Source: Ascochyta rabiei (lineage: Eukaryota > Ascomycota > Dothideomycetes > Pleosporales > Didymellaceae). Taken from it: a stretch of 64,000 bases of DNA. The stretch is from the NCBI RefSeq assembly GCF_004011695.2, contig NC_082414.1:744001-808000 (forward strand), in the 5' to 3' direction. The notes beneath the pieces are model-generated. The model was not told the DNA's origin and searched no databases. It was given only the letters and a program-made list of their open reading frames with translations. Position numbers and translations under genes: made by a program. Shown here piece by piece: positions 1 to 9,875 of the stretch (positions are counted from its first letter, which is position 1; every line of letters starts with the position of its first letter).

Positions 1-368
1 TTCCGCTGAAGAGAAGAGGCTCCATCATCAATGTTGCCTCACTCCTCACCTTCCAAGGCGGTATCACAGTCCCCGCGTATGCTGCATCAAAGGGCGGGGT
101 CGGGCAACTCACCAAGGCTCTCTCCAACGAGTGGGCGAGCAAGGGAATCAGCGTCAACGCGATTGCGCCGGGATATATCGCAACCGATATGAACGAGGCA
201 CTCATCAAGGATGAGAAGCGCGCGGAGAGTATCTTGAGTAGAATTCCGGCAGGCAGGTGGGGAAACCCAGAGGATTTCAAGGGTGCGGTGGTATTTCTGG
301 GGAGCGCGGCAAGTGCATATGTTAGTGGAGAGCTGTTGACTGTTGACGGGGGGTGGATGGGCAGGTAG
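1..368 (+). CDS. KduD-like short-chain dehydrogenase (5' end outside window)
   Basis: C-terminal ~121 residues of a classical SDR read from position 3 to the TAG at 366-368; the N-terminal Rossmann part lies left of the window. Visible: the catalytic Ser stretch ([12 protein letters not shown]), the Tyr-x-x-x-Lys motif as YAASK, then [20 protein letters not shown] and a terminal VDGGWM. The [17 protein letters not shown] pattern closely resembles bacterial KduD and fungal relatives (2-deoxy-D-gluconate 3-dehydrogenase / 2-dehydro-3-deoxy-D-gluconate 5-dehydrogenase), which interconvert keto sugar acids with NAD(H). That is family knowledge; the fungal substrate is inferred. It converges on the aldo-keto reductase 303 bp downstream, and with MIOX beyond it could belong to an inositol/uronate catabolic group. 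A generic SDR of other specificity is the alternative. Confidence 0.8.
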   Translation, partial: PLKRRGSIINVASLLTFQGGITVPAYAASKGGVGQLTKALSNEWASKGISVNAIAPGYIATDMNEALIKDEKRAESILSRIPAGRWGNPEDFKGAVVFLGSAASAYVSGELLTVDGGWMGR

Positions 369-671
369 TTGGATTGGAGGTTCTGTTGCAATGGCTAATA
401 CTCATGAAGTTGGAAGACAATGTCACGCATCCTGAATCGTTGTGTCGGCAGTGCACGCAAGACAATTGCTCCACAGTTTACCACATCCAATAGCTTTGCT
501 TTTGCCTTGAGCAGAATCACGGCGCTTTGGCAATGATTTCGGAAGCATACATCCTCACATCCTCACATCCTCACATCCTCAAAGTCAGTACAAGGGCATA
601 ACACTGTTTTCATTCAAGTCATGATCATTCATCTATCCACGGCATACCTCTCACAACTTGCTCACAGCGAT

Positions 672-1791
672 TCAACCAGAGAGGTCAATGCCACCAGGCT
701 TATCAGCAAAGCCGACATCAACGCCAAACGGCGGGTAGACATATCTCGTAGGACCGTTCTTCTTCTGGACTGCCTCAAGGTTCTCGATGTCGTCCTTGTC
801 GAGTGAGATGAGTTTACGGTTCTCATCGATGCGCGACGGGGTTACGGACTTGGCGAGGACGGAAGAGTTGCGAGCCACTTCTGCAGTGTTAGCTTGAATC
901 CACAAGTCAGAATGAGCAATCAGAGGCGGGGCTTACGGTGGTAAGAAAGCAGAACGGTAGCAGGAGCAACGTCGTGCTTCTTGGCGACAGCGATGACACC
1001 CTCATCCTTGAATAGCGGCGAGCCTGTGCTGCCGAGCGGGCTGTATGCGGTGATGTGAATGCCCTTCTCTTTGCAGAAGTCAACGATCTCCTGCTGGGGC
1101 AGCAGAGGGTGGTTCTCAATCTGGTTGGCGGCAGGGGTGATGGTAGCCTGTGCGAGCAGCTTCTCGAGGTACTTGACGGAGTAGTTGGCGACGCCGATAG
1201 CCTTGACCTTCTCAGGGTGGGCCTGGATCAGCTTCTCGAGGTTCTTCCATGTGTCGACGTGTGTGATGGAGCGGTCGAGGTCACGATCACCGTTCTCGAG
1301 CTTGGGGAACAGGGGGTGGTTTCCTGCTCAAGTCAGCATGTGGCTGCAACACAGTCGTCACAAGACTCACCATTGGGGTTCATGGGCACCGGCCAGTGCA
1401 CGAGGTAGAGATCAACGTAGGGTGTCTTGAGCAGATCCAAGCTCTTCTGAAGCCCCTCCTCAGCACGGGTGTGGAATGTGCACCAGAGCTTGCTGGTGAT
1501 GAACAGTTCCTCGCGCTTCACGATGCCCCGCGAGATGACGTCTTGCAGCGCCTCGCCGACCTCGTCTTCGTTCTGGTAGCAGTAGGCGCAGTCGATGTGC
1601 CTGTAGCCGCCCTCAATGGCGTGGATCACGGCCTTCTTGACTTCACCGGGCGCAGACTGCCACGTCCCCAGGCCGAGGGCGGGGATTGTGGCGCCGGTGT
1701 TGAGAGGGATTGCGGTGTTCATTTCGGGCTCTGGGTTGAGGATGGATGAAGGGGTAGCTTTGAGGATGAACTTGGAAAGTGCGGGGTTCAT
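672..1791 (-). CDS. Aldo-keto reductase, possible uronate/aldose reductase
   Basis: Three exons: 1791-1371, 1323-937 and 880-672, with introns of 47 and 56 nt; phases close and give 338 residues (315 if translation starts at the ATG at 1722, which begins with the typical AKR start [10 protein letters not shown]). The catalytic tetrad is complete in the 315-residue numbering: Asp44 and Tyr49 in [11 protein letters not shown], Lys78 in FITSKLW, His109 in YLVHWP. The cofactor-binding tail [11 protein letters not shown] near the C-terminus is also typical. Such enzymes reduce aldehydes and aldoses with NADPH in the cytosol; some fungal members reduce D-galacturonate or D-glucuronate to the aldonate. 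That role is an inference here from the neighbours (KduD-like SDR, MIOX). The extra 23 residues from the ATG at 1791 may be untranslated. Confidence 0.85.
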
Positions 1792-2049
1792 GTCTGGCAC
1801 TGGGTATATGTATCTAATGCAGCGGATGGAATTATAGGCGCCCCATTGCGTGGTATCCCCACGCTGTAGCGTTCTGAGGTGTGTGATTTGATGATATTAC
1901 TATGGTATCCGGCGAAAGTAGTGTAGTGGGTCCGGCATAACCAGGGTTTTATCCAAGTCACCCGAAATAGCCCTATTAACTAAATTACACTAAATCCCCC
2001 TTATTTCTGTATATAATACAATGTAGCCCTGTCTCTAGAAGCATCTACG

Positions 2050-3051
2050 TGGTATCTCTATTATGTTTAGTAAACCTTTATCTCAGCTATTACCCCAGCA
2101 ATCTACCCCCCCTTGTTCCTGGTATCTATTACAAAATAAGGGTCTTCAGATACAGACTCTCTGTCTAGCTGGCCACACCTACAGGTTTATTGCTAAACTT
2201 CTTAACATTATAGAGAGACAAGTTAGCTATGCTCTTGCTAGTAAACAGGTTACGCTAAGAAGGCGATTATTAGGCCCTAAGGGGGCAGGGGGGTCACGTA
2301 GTAGGAGAAGATGAAGGATAAGAGTGTATTGCAGGTAAAGATAGACAAATTGCTGCTAAACTAGCTATAGTCCGTTGACAATTATATACTTGTCAGGCTC
2401 TCGGCCTTAGGCATGTGGCAGCGTCCACCTCTGACCTGTGTTGGCAATAAGTACTGTTCTAACCACAGGCTCACTATCTGAGTGAGCATAATGTCAGGAC
2501 ACGGCTCTGTCCACCGTGCTAAGCATCTAAAAGGTAACAATGCTTACACAGATAGTGAGCCTGTAGTTAGAACAGTACTTATTGCTAACACAGGTCAGAG
2601 GTGGACGCTGCCACATGCCTGAGGCTGAGAGCCTGACAGGGAGTAGGGAAGTATTAATAAGGAGAGGTACTGTAAAAGGATTATACTACTTGTTTATAGC
2701 TAGATAACCCTTTATCCTAACCTTATATATATATCAGATAGAGCAGCAGCTTATAGAGTAGAATACACCCTTTAAGAGCTTTATAAAAGAGGGATTAAGC
2801 CTATCTTCTAGCATCTACTCTTACTAGATCTTAACCCTATTAAGGCTGTCTAGAATAAGATAAAGCACTATATAGAGATAAACTATCTAGATCTATATAC
2901 TAGGAGACAGTGTACCTATAATTAATTTAGAGGGAATATTTAGGAGGCCTAGGGGTTAATCATCCCTAAGTACCTTAAAGAGCTTATAATAAGCATGAAG
3001 GATAGATGCTAGGCAGTTATAGATGCCCGTGGTGGGTACACTAAGTATTAA
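2050..3051 (+). mobile_element. Decayed Tc1/mariner-like DNA transposon (transposase remnant)
   Basis: AT-rich stretch with two recognisable pieces of a fungal Tc1-type transposase on the plus strand. At about 2140-2290 an N-terminal helix-turn-helix segment reads LQIQTLCLAGHTYRFIAKLL followed by ERQVSYALAS. At about 2800-3051 the C-terminal end of the DDE catalytic domain is visible: the signature DLNPI, then NKIKHYIEINY, and a last stretch resembling MKDRC-AVIDARGG ending in TAA at 3049-3051. Within the second piece several expected Trp and Gln codons are TAG (for example directly after DLNPIKAV), the pattern expected from C-to-T RIP. About 300 bp of the middle is missing, and a 248-bp foldback element sits inside. 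The exact ends and target duplication could not be defined. Inactive. Confidence 0.8.
2391..2638. repeat. Foldback element: 99-bp inverted arms around a ~50-bp loop
   Basis: The left arm (2391-2489) and the reverse complement of the right arm (2540-2638) match almost base for base, starting TGTCAGGCTCTC and passing through GTGGCAGCGTCCACCTCTGA. I counted four differences in the outer ~90 bp, all transitions (G/A or C/T); a few more lie at the inner end. The ~50-bp loop has no coding potential. It interrupts the Tc1-like remnant, so it arrived later or was excised imperfectly. A MITE (non-autonomous terminal-inverted-repeat element) or a foldback transposon are the likely identities; no target-site duplication was evident. 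Transcription through it would give a long hairpin RNA. Confidence 0.75.
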
Positions 3052-3926
3052 AAAGACTCAATTCATCCGAGAAATACAGCCGAGCACCCCTGTCAAACGA
3101 CTCCACCTACACTACTTTCGCCGGACACCACAGTAATTCTTCCGGAGGCCGAACTGCCCCCACCAAAGCTGCCCACCGGTAGAGCAGAGCCCGCAGGCGC
3201 TGGGAGAGCGTTGGCGCGCCCCCGCTCGAGGAGCATCCTTGCCTCTTCCATATCAGTCGGAGAAGTCTCGACCGAGGCGTTGCCGAAAATCACGTGACTC
3301 AAACAAGCTTACTAAACTTCGATGCGCAGCAGTCCCTGTATCCGTGAGTAGGATCAACAACTCGCTCGACAACCGACACTAGCGTCTTGGTGACAGCCTG
3401 TCGGCGAGAATTACTCTGTTGGATCTCAATCTGGCTACTTCGCGCCAATGACACACGCAAGGGTCCACAAACTGTTCGACGATGTGAAAGCTAAGAAAGA
3501 TCTGCCAACCAGAGAGCACACAATGCTGCAGCAGATCCGTCAGTGCTGCTTTCCAGAACCCCAGATCTCTCGTCTGCGATTTGACGCGCGGGCAGAATTT
3601 CCCCGCATTCTACTTTGAGCCTTTCGTCGCGGGGAGTTCTCGTTTCAGTGGACCTGAGAAGAACAGTGAAAAGTCTCTGTCCACAGAGAGACTGCTTCTG
3701 GACATGGTGATGTCGCTGAACTTGGAAAGAGCCCGCCGATATGGGCTGGGATGATAGAGGATAAGTACTTTCAGTCTTCGCGCCACGTTTCTAGCATCAA
3801 CAGCACTATACTTGAGCTTCATCTTTCCGCTCTAATCTTCAAACTCCACCATTATCACTTGAGAAAAACAGCGAGAGTACACGCTTAACAACCCACCCAA
3901 TTACTATACCCCGCACATACACCACA
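3052..3926. other. Intergenic region upstream of MIOX
   Basis: About 870 bp between the transposon remnant and the MIOX start. Base composition returns to normal after the AT-rich remnant. A 69-codon open frame on the minus strand (3302-3093, Gly/Ser-rich) has no recognisable similarity and is not called. The last 100 bp before the ATG (CACACCACA context) serve as the presumed MIOX promoter and leader; no operator could be recognised. Confidence 0.5.
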
Positions 3927-4907
3927 ATGGCACCAGGTGCTATCTTCGAGGAGCCCAACGTGGCTGAGAACTTCAACGACCACCGCGATGGCCTTGCTCT
4001 CGAGGCCACATCTGACATGATCGACGACGTCAATGTCCTCAAGGCCGCCATGAAGGTTAAGCAGGGCACTGCTACACAGGAGGAAAAGGACATCTACGCA
4101 CAATCCCAGTTCGATACAGAAAAGGACAAGACACAGTTCCGCCAGTACGAAGAAGCGTGTGATCGTGTCAAGAACTTCTACCGCGAGCAGCACGAGAAGC
4201 AGACCGTTGCTTACAACCTGCGCGCTCGCAACCATTTCCACGGCAAGACCCGCGCCGAGATGACCATTTGGGAAGCCATGGAGAAGCTCAACACACTCAT
4301 CGACGAGTCCGACCCCGACACATCCCTCTCCCAGATCGATCACCTTCTTCAGTCCGCCGAAGCCATCCGCCGTGATGGCAAGCCACGCTGGTTCCAGCTC
4401 GTGGGCCTTATCCATGATCTCGGCAAGCTCCTCTTCTTCTATGACGCTCAGGGTCAGTGGGACGTCGTCGGCGACACATTCCCTGTCGGCTGCGCTTTTG
4501 ACAAGCGCATCATCTACCCTGACACATTTAAGAACAACCCCGACTTCAACGACGAGATTTACAGCACTGAGCACGGCATTTACCTGCCTGGGTGTGGTCT
4601 CGACAACGTTATGTTGTCATGGGGTCACGACGAATACCTTTACCACATCATGAAGGACCAGTCTACCATACCTGATGAGGGTCTGGCGATGATCCGTTAC
4701 CACTCCTTCTACCCCTGGCACAAGGAGAACGCGTACAGGTGGATGATGAACGACAAGGACCACAAGATGCTTGAGGCAGTCCGGGCTTTCAATCCATACG
4801 ATCTGTACAGCAAGTCTGACGAGATCCCCAAGGTTGAAGATCTGAAGGAGTACTACCTTGGCATCATTGACGAGTTCATCGGCAGGGACAAGAAGATCAA
4901 GTGGTAG
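3927..4907 (+). CDS. MIOX: Myo-inositol oxygenase
   Basis: Intronless, 326 residues, the usual length for fungal and plant MIOX. It oxidises myo-inositol with O2 to D-glucuronate in the cytosol, using a mixed-valent di-iron centre. All six metal ligands known from mouse MIOX are present by motif: His139 (IDHLLQSAEAIR), His163-Asp164 (LIHDLGK), His234 (SWGHDEYLYH), His259 (IRYHSFYPWH) and Asp292 (FNPYDLYSK). Substrate-binding motifs VVGDTFPVGC and STEHGIYLPGCGLDN are intact. The ATG sits in a good context (CACAATGG). The product, D-glucuronate, is a substrate for aldo-keto reductases, which gives the neighbouring AKR on the opposite strand a possible connected role. The identity is secure; the pathway link is an inference. 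Confidence 0.97.
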   Translation: MAPGAIFEEPNVAENFNDHRDGLALEATSDMIDDVNVLKAAMKVKQGTATQEEKDIYAQSQFDTEKDKTQFRQYEEACDRVKNFYREQHEKQTVAYNLRARNHFHGKTRAEMTIWEAMEKLNTLIDESDPDTSLSQIDHLLQSAEAIRRDGKPRWFQLVGLIHDLGKLLFFYDAQGQWDVVGDTFPVGCAFDKRIIYPDTFKNNPDFNDEIYSTEHGIYLPGCGLDNVMLSWGHDEYLYHIMKDQSTIPDEGLAMIRYHSFYPWHKENAYRWMMNDKDHKMLEAVRAFNPYDLYSKSDEIPKVEDLKEYYLGIIDEFIGRDKKIKW

Positions 4908-6664
4908 ACAAGTGGTAGACAATCGTTCGGTTTCCGCGAATTTTTACACGATTTGATTTATACACATAGCGACACGGAGAGCCAAGAGGCCCGTGAATGA
5001 TATTCTGTTACATCTTCATTTCGAAGAAACCTCGACCATTGGATCTTCGCTCAAAAGACTTATCATTGTTGCATTGGGTGACGTGTCTTCGGCAAATGCT
5101 CACATGTACCCTATGCAAACCTGCAGCTATCATCTCATTTCACTCGTGTGTAGGAGTTGTAGAACCAAAACCATAACCTCTAACATTTGTCGCTGTCGTA
5201 GTATCCCTCAGCATCCAAACTAGCCAAGTTGCACGAATCATACCAACTGATGAAGGCCACATCATCAATTCATGGCTTCTGAGAAAACCCAAGGTATGAC
5301 ATCGTGCTCTCGAAATCGAGGTTTCGGGGACTTTGCTTTGCGAATATGACCGTACATGTATCGGCGGTTGTATATGGATACATATTAAGGAGTCAAAGAT
5401 GGACATTATCAAGCACGAGCTTGGTTTCTGGGCTTTGCACCCACTGACTTTATCGTATGCCCAAGAATCAATTACTCGGTATTGAAAGCTTTGGTCAAAT
5501 GAGGCAGAAGGATTGAATGCACTTCATTAATCGAGCAGGAACCTCTGTGCCCGCACGTCTACCACCACCACCAACATTACGCCAGCGAAGGAAACACATG
5601 CATTGATACAAACTATACTGCTCCTTAGAGTTGGCGATAAGCCACTCCGCGTTTTCTAGGCTGCTTTAAAGTCTACTACTTAGTATTGCAAGGGCTTTGT
5701 TGCCTATAATGATACTTTTTAACGCCGGACCAAGAAGCTGGGCGGACTCTCTATTTATTAGTAGTAGAGTTTTGATATAACACTACCTAGCCTTGAAGCC
5801 CGTTACCTTCCTAACGATAACTACAAAGCCCCTATAAGTATAGGGCCATATAAATGGTAGCAATGGAAAGGAGCTTCATTCGAGATGATTATTGACTGTG
5901 GGAACTGTGAATATGACCATGATTAGCACATTGATATGGATAAAGCAGGTCTGAATAAAAGGTACGCTTGCTCGTTCCGAAGACAGCGGTATATTTCTTC
6001 GCCACTTTTCGCCGTTGAACTTATTGGGAATTGCTACAGCAAAAGAACGAGGTTAGAATAGTTGCCAATAGTGCAGAATTGAGTGCCTAAGGGAAGGAAA
6101 AGACTCTTCTATAGCAACCACGATTAGGACTTTTGCATTCTGGCTGACGGATTAGGCAGGACCTGTCTCCATCGCTCGTTTGCTCTGAGGTCCTCAATTA
6201 CCGCGTCATTTCTTAGTTTCCAGCAGCTTTTGGCAGACTACTGCTTTTACGTGAAGAATAAGACTAGTGCGGTGAGATACTAGGGTAGAACAATGTTGCC
6301 CTAGTGTAAGGACTCGTGGTTTCCAGAGGCAGTAAGCGTCCAATTAAGCAGAGCCCATCATTGTTTATGGAGTGTAAACACTCGGAGTGCAACGATTTTT
6401 CTGCCCTCAGATATGTATTGATGAATTGCAGAAAGAGGCCATGGTTCTAGCGAGCATTTTGGAATCTTATCCACAGCTACGCTACGTGGTCCCATGATCG
6501 ATCTTTTCGATGTCTTCCTCAACGAAGGTGAGAAAAATACCTGATTGTACAGTTCCACAGGGATGTAGACTAAATTTTAGCGATAAACAGCAATCAAAAC
6601 GCACTCAAGAATCCCAATCATCATTATCGACTTTAGCACGGTCGATACTCTTGGTGCTGGATTT
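4908..6664. other. Gene-poor interval after MIOX
   Basis: About 1.75 kb with no supportable gene. Short AT-rich tracts (roughly 5650-5850, rich in TA steps and short palindromic words) look like old repeat debris, but no element could be named. The segment 6300-6660 may hold an upstream exon or leader of the broken small gene at 6665, including a weakly signal-peptide-like hydrophobic run (ARSILLVLDLCSALLAAF) encoded at about 6630-6690 in a different frame. Confidence 0.45.
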
Positions 6665-6970
6665 ATGCAGTGCCTTACTGGCAGCCTTCACGGTAGACGC
6701 GGCAACACTCCTACTCACAAGGTCCTATACCAAATCAACAACGGCGATAAATACATTTGCGAACCCAATTCCGACGACTGCGGCCAAATATATGGCGAAA
6801 GTTCCTAGCAGAACGTCCAAATGAAATACGTTCGACTGGACGGCGGGAGTCGGCAGGCGGCGTTCTGGATCACTACAGATGGCTACTACAACATCAATAC
6901 TGTCGATATCCACCAGTATTGTTGCGGAACGTCTGCAAGTGGAGGAAAAGAAGGGTTCTGCAACACTTAA
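6665..6970 (+). pseudogene. Small cysteine-containing protein gene with in-frame stop
   Basis: One frame runs from an ATG at 6665 to TAA at 6968-6970 (101 residues) with a single internal TAG at 6806-6808. The parts before and after the stop look like one protein: KYICEPNSDDCGQIYG before it, then a stretch ending DIHQYCCGTSASGGKEGFCN. Six Cys in a Gly/Asn/Asp-rich background and small size recall fungal secreted proteins, but no family is recognised. CAG to TAG is a single C-to-T change, consistent with RIP. A hydrophobic leader is suggested upstream in another frame, so the true 5' exon is uncertain. Alternatives: an unrecognised tiny intron removes the stop, or the frame is fortuitous. Confidence 0.4.
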
Positions 6971-7202
6971 TGCGTGTGAAAACCTGTAAGGGAAGGGTAG
7001 GAGGGGGTTCCGACCATTGTGGATAGTGCGTTTCGAGTGTGCTTCGCATGCGCCTAAGCAAGCGGGTTGTATATAAGTATATCGGAGTTCTTAACCACAA
7101 GAATTCTAGGACCCAGTCCCACATAGTACAAGAGTCATCGTATTGATTCGTTCACATCCGCAAACACATGGACTGTTTTACATTTACATGAGTTTATGCA
7201 AT

Positions 7203-8534
7203 TCAAGCAGCCCTGAACATGCTCAAAACCCCAGCCCATGTCTCCCTAACGGTGGGCTGAATCTGGTTTGCGGGCAGAGCAAAACCGTACGTGCATTTGT
7301 CGCGAAGCTCGTAGGTGTAGGAGTAGGTTGCATTACCAGTCACGTCAGTGTAATCAGTGGAGGATCCAGTGGTGGCATACAAAGTCGAGCAGCTAGGACC
7401 GATAGTGTAAGCAGTACCTGAGACAGCACGAATAGCAGATGCGGCGTTTGTTGCCAAAGTACGGTGCTGGGCGTCGTTCTCGGCACGAAGACTGCAGTCG
7501 TAACCATATGGCCTGGAAATATGTCAGTCTTGACTCATCCTACAAGCGGTCACGACTTACCAAAGAATGTATTGTCCATAGGAGTGCACATCAATGTACA
7601 ATCGGATGCCACGCGAGTTCTTCAGAGATTGAACCTGTGCGACAAGACCGCGGTTCTCAGGGGTATCTCCCGCGGCCTGGCCTTTGTAGGTCTCGGCACA
7701 CGGGTTGGTACTGGCACCGTTGGTGAGCTCCCACTTGTAAGGCCAGTTGCGATTGATGTCAGTGCCGACGCAACTGTTCCCGCTAATTGTCTTGCGGTTT
7801 TTACGCCAGAGGCGGTCTGTTGTCTGAGTGTAGACGAAACCGTCTGGGTTCACGATCGGCATGATGTAGAAGTCAAATTTATCGACAACCGCTTTTATGT
7901 TCGCGTCTGATGCGTACTTGGTGAGCAGCTGCCACGCAAAGTACTCGGTGGTCATCGTAGTGATCCACTCGCGAGCATGAACTGTGCCATGGATGAGCAC
8001 TGCGGGCTTCGATCCTTTGCCGCCAGAACCCCAAATGTGAATACCGGTGATGACACGACCCTGCACCGAAGAACCTGAGGTCACAATTTCTGAGTTGCCA
8101 GTGTAACCAGCCTGGAGATCGCGCAGAAACGTAATGTGATCTGTATACGAGTGGTATGCGGTAAACCAGCTCTCGCTTGGCACTATTCTTCGTTAATATA
8201 GAGGCAATGCAAGTCGGAAATCAGCCCTACCAGCGTACACTCCCATCTCGCCCTCTTCAGCCAGACTGGCACCCACATCATCGTTAATGACTTTGCTCTC
8301 TGCCAGCGAGTTTATCGCATCGATATGATCAGGCGACACAACGACGTCGAGCTGAGCGGACTTTCCAGGGTTCAGAACGTGGGCCGATAGCTCCTCAATT
8401 TTAGCTTCAAGACCCTTGATGTTCTCCAGGCGAAGAAGCTTGAATCCACTGTAGTCAATCTTCTTGTTGTCCCTTGGAACCACCGAGGCAAAGACGGAGG
8501 ATACAAGCAACGCTGAGGTAAGAATAAACTTCAT
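7203..8534 (-). CDS. Secreted zinc carboxypeptidase, M14A family
   Basis: Three exons (8534-8231, 8182-7561, 7512-7203), introns of 48 nt each, 411 residues. Residues 1-16 form a signal peptide (MKFILTSALLVSSVFA); about 20-100 is the inhibitory propeptide; the rest is the metallocarboxypeptidase domain. Zinc ligands His170 and Glu173 lie in HGTVHAREW and His301 in YIDVHSYGQ; the substrate-binding Asn-Arg is in DINRNW; the catalytic glutamate is Glu377 in YSYTYELRDKCTYGF. The enzyme removes C-terminal amino acids from extracellular peptides. Length and order match fungal A-type pro-carboxypeptidases (MCPA-like). It converges on the broken small gene to its left. The intron positions restore continuous conserved sequence, for example joining YGQYILW to PYGYDC. 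Confidence 0.93.
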
Positions 8535-9207
8535 GTTGGGTGGTGGAGCTGGAGTAATCGTCGTTGCTCAGTAGGAACAAGAGACCGGCCTACCTTTTAT
8601 GCTGATTGTAGTCAGCGCATGCAGTTGCCTGCCCGTCTCGTCCGTCGCCGACACTTTCAGATGGCCATCAGAGTACCACATGGATTAGGCAGGTGTTCGC
8701 TTTCCCCAGCTCCCACAATGATCTGCTACAAGCGCCAGCAAAGCACGACTGAAAGAAGCCGGAAGCGAATCTACTGCTGTGAATGGTGGTTTCATTTACT
8801 CGAGGGTGCTTGGGAGCTACTTGGCAGATTATGTGTGGGAAGAATACGATTGGCTCGGAGCGCTCTTGGCCCGCCAAATAGAGAAGGAGGTGGGAAGACA
8901 GTTTCTTGGCTATACGGCAGGACCAATTCGAGGCTCAGACGGACTCTAGATGCGCATTCCGAGGTGTATCTGGAACATGACGTGCTGCAATTTGCTATCT
9001 GACAAGGTCGAAGCGAAGCTCTGTTCGGGAAGGTCCGATAGATGATGGGAAAGCCAAAATATGACTAAATGGAGCGTCATGAAGCCACAACAGTGTAGAT
9101 TCGAATCATAAGCCAAAAGACAGTTCGAGCAATATTGTGTGTGGATGCATCAGGTCTTATAGTTGTTTCTCTATGTTTGTGAAAGTGTGCTACAGCTCTC
9201 GAATATA
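8535..9207. other. Intergenic, nothing recognised
   Basis: About 670 bp between the carboxypeptidase start and the end of the nicotinamidase-like gene, both on the minus strand. It must contain the carboxypeptidase promoter. A 127-codon open frame on the plus strand (8619-9002) is Arg/Cys/Trp-rich and without similarity; it is taken as chance. Confidence 0.5.
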
Positions 9208-9875
9208 CTACTTTCTGAGCCTATTTGGGTCGGCAATATCCCAGTCGGTGAGGTCCATCACTCGAACTCCTGCACAAGATCAGTTATAACATTACAGACA
9301 CAGTATGTATACGAGGATCACACGAGGTGGACGAGCACTTACTGCAATCCTTCAGTCCTTTGACAGCTTCTGCTTTGAATTCAGCTGAGATGGTCTCCGT
9401 TGCATCTTCGATCAGGACTACGTCGTAGCCGAGCTTGATACCAACAGTAGATGTTCCTGGGGCACAGGCATTGGTGATGAGACCAGTGATGATCAAGGTC
9501 TCGATACCGCGTATTGTCAGTTTTGAAACCAATGCCGTGAACTGATGGTACTGATTATCTGCAAAGACTGAGTAAGAGTCAAAAGAGTGGTTTCGTGCTA
9601 TTTGATGTAACTGTCAGTTGTGCGGAACCCTTCGAGGTACTGCGGTCGGTTTTTCACCCCATCCTCAGTTTCGGCACGCCATGTTCCTGCGATGTAATGG
9701 TCGGCATAGACGCCCTGGGTCTCCTGCTTTAGCAGGCTATCGACAAAAGTGATGTTCACGGCATCGCCCGGTTCAGTGTCGGGTTGCGCAGGAGTGGAGG
9801 AAACATGGCCTTCAGGATGCCAGTCTTGAGATGCCGCAATGAATGGCCAATGATGATCGTCAATTAGCTTGTGAC
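9208..9875 (-). pseudogene. Isochorismatase/nicotinamidase-like hydrolase, apparently incomplete
   Basis: Reads as a cysteine hydrolase: IAASQDWHPEGHVSS near the start, then TIRGIETLIITGLITNACAP with the catalytic Cys, LGYDVVLIEDATETIS, and a final exon (9269-9208) ending DWDIADPNRLRK after a 73-nt intron with a consensus GTAAGT donor. Nicotinamidases convert nicotinamide to nicotinate in NAD salvage. Two problems: the N-terminal strand with the catalytic Asp (usually ALIVVDxQ) is not found upstream of 9875, and around 9600 the frame ending FRTTDSYIK meets TAG before the downstream frame resumes; only a weak GTTACA donor could bridge it. A degraded gene is the simplest reading; a distant first exon cannot be excluded. 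Confidence 0.55.

Noticed and set aside
3093..3302. 69-codon Gly/Ser-rich minus-strand frame
   Set aside because: Short, low complexity, no similarity or gene signals.
8619..9002. 127-codon plus-strand frame
   Set aside because: Arg/Cys/Trp-rich composition without similarity; likely chance.
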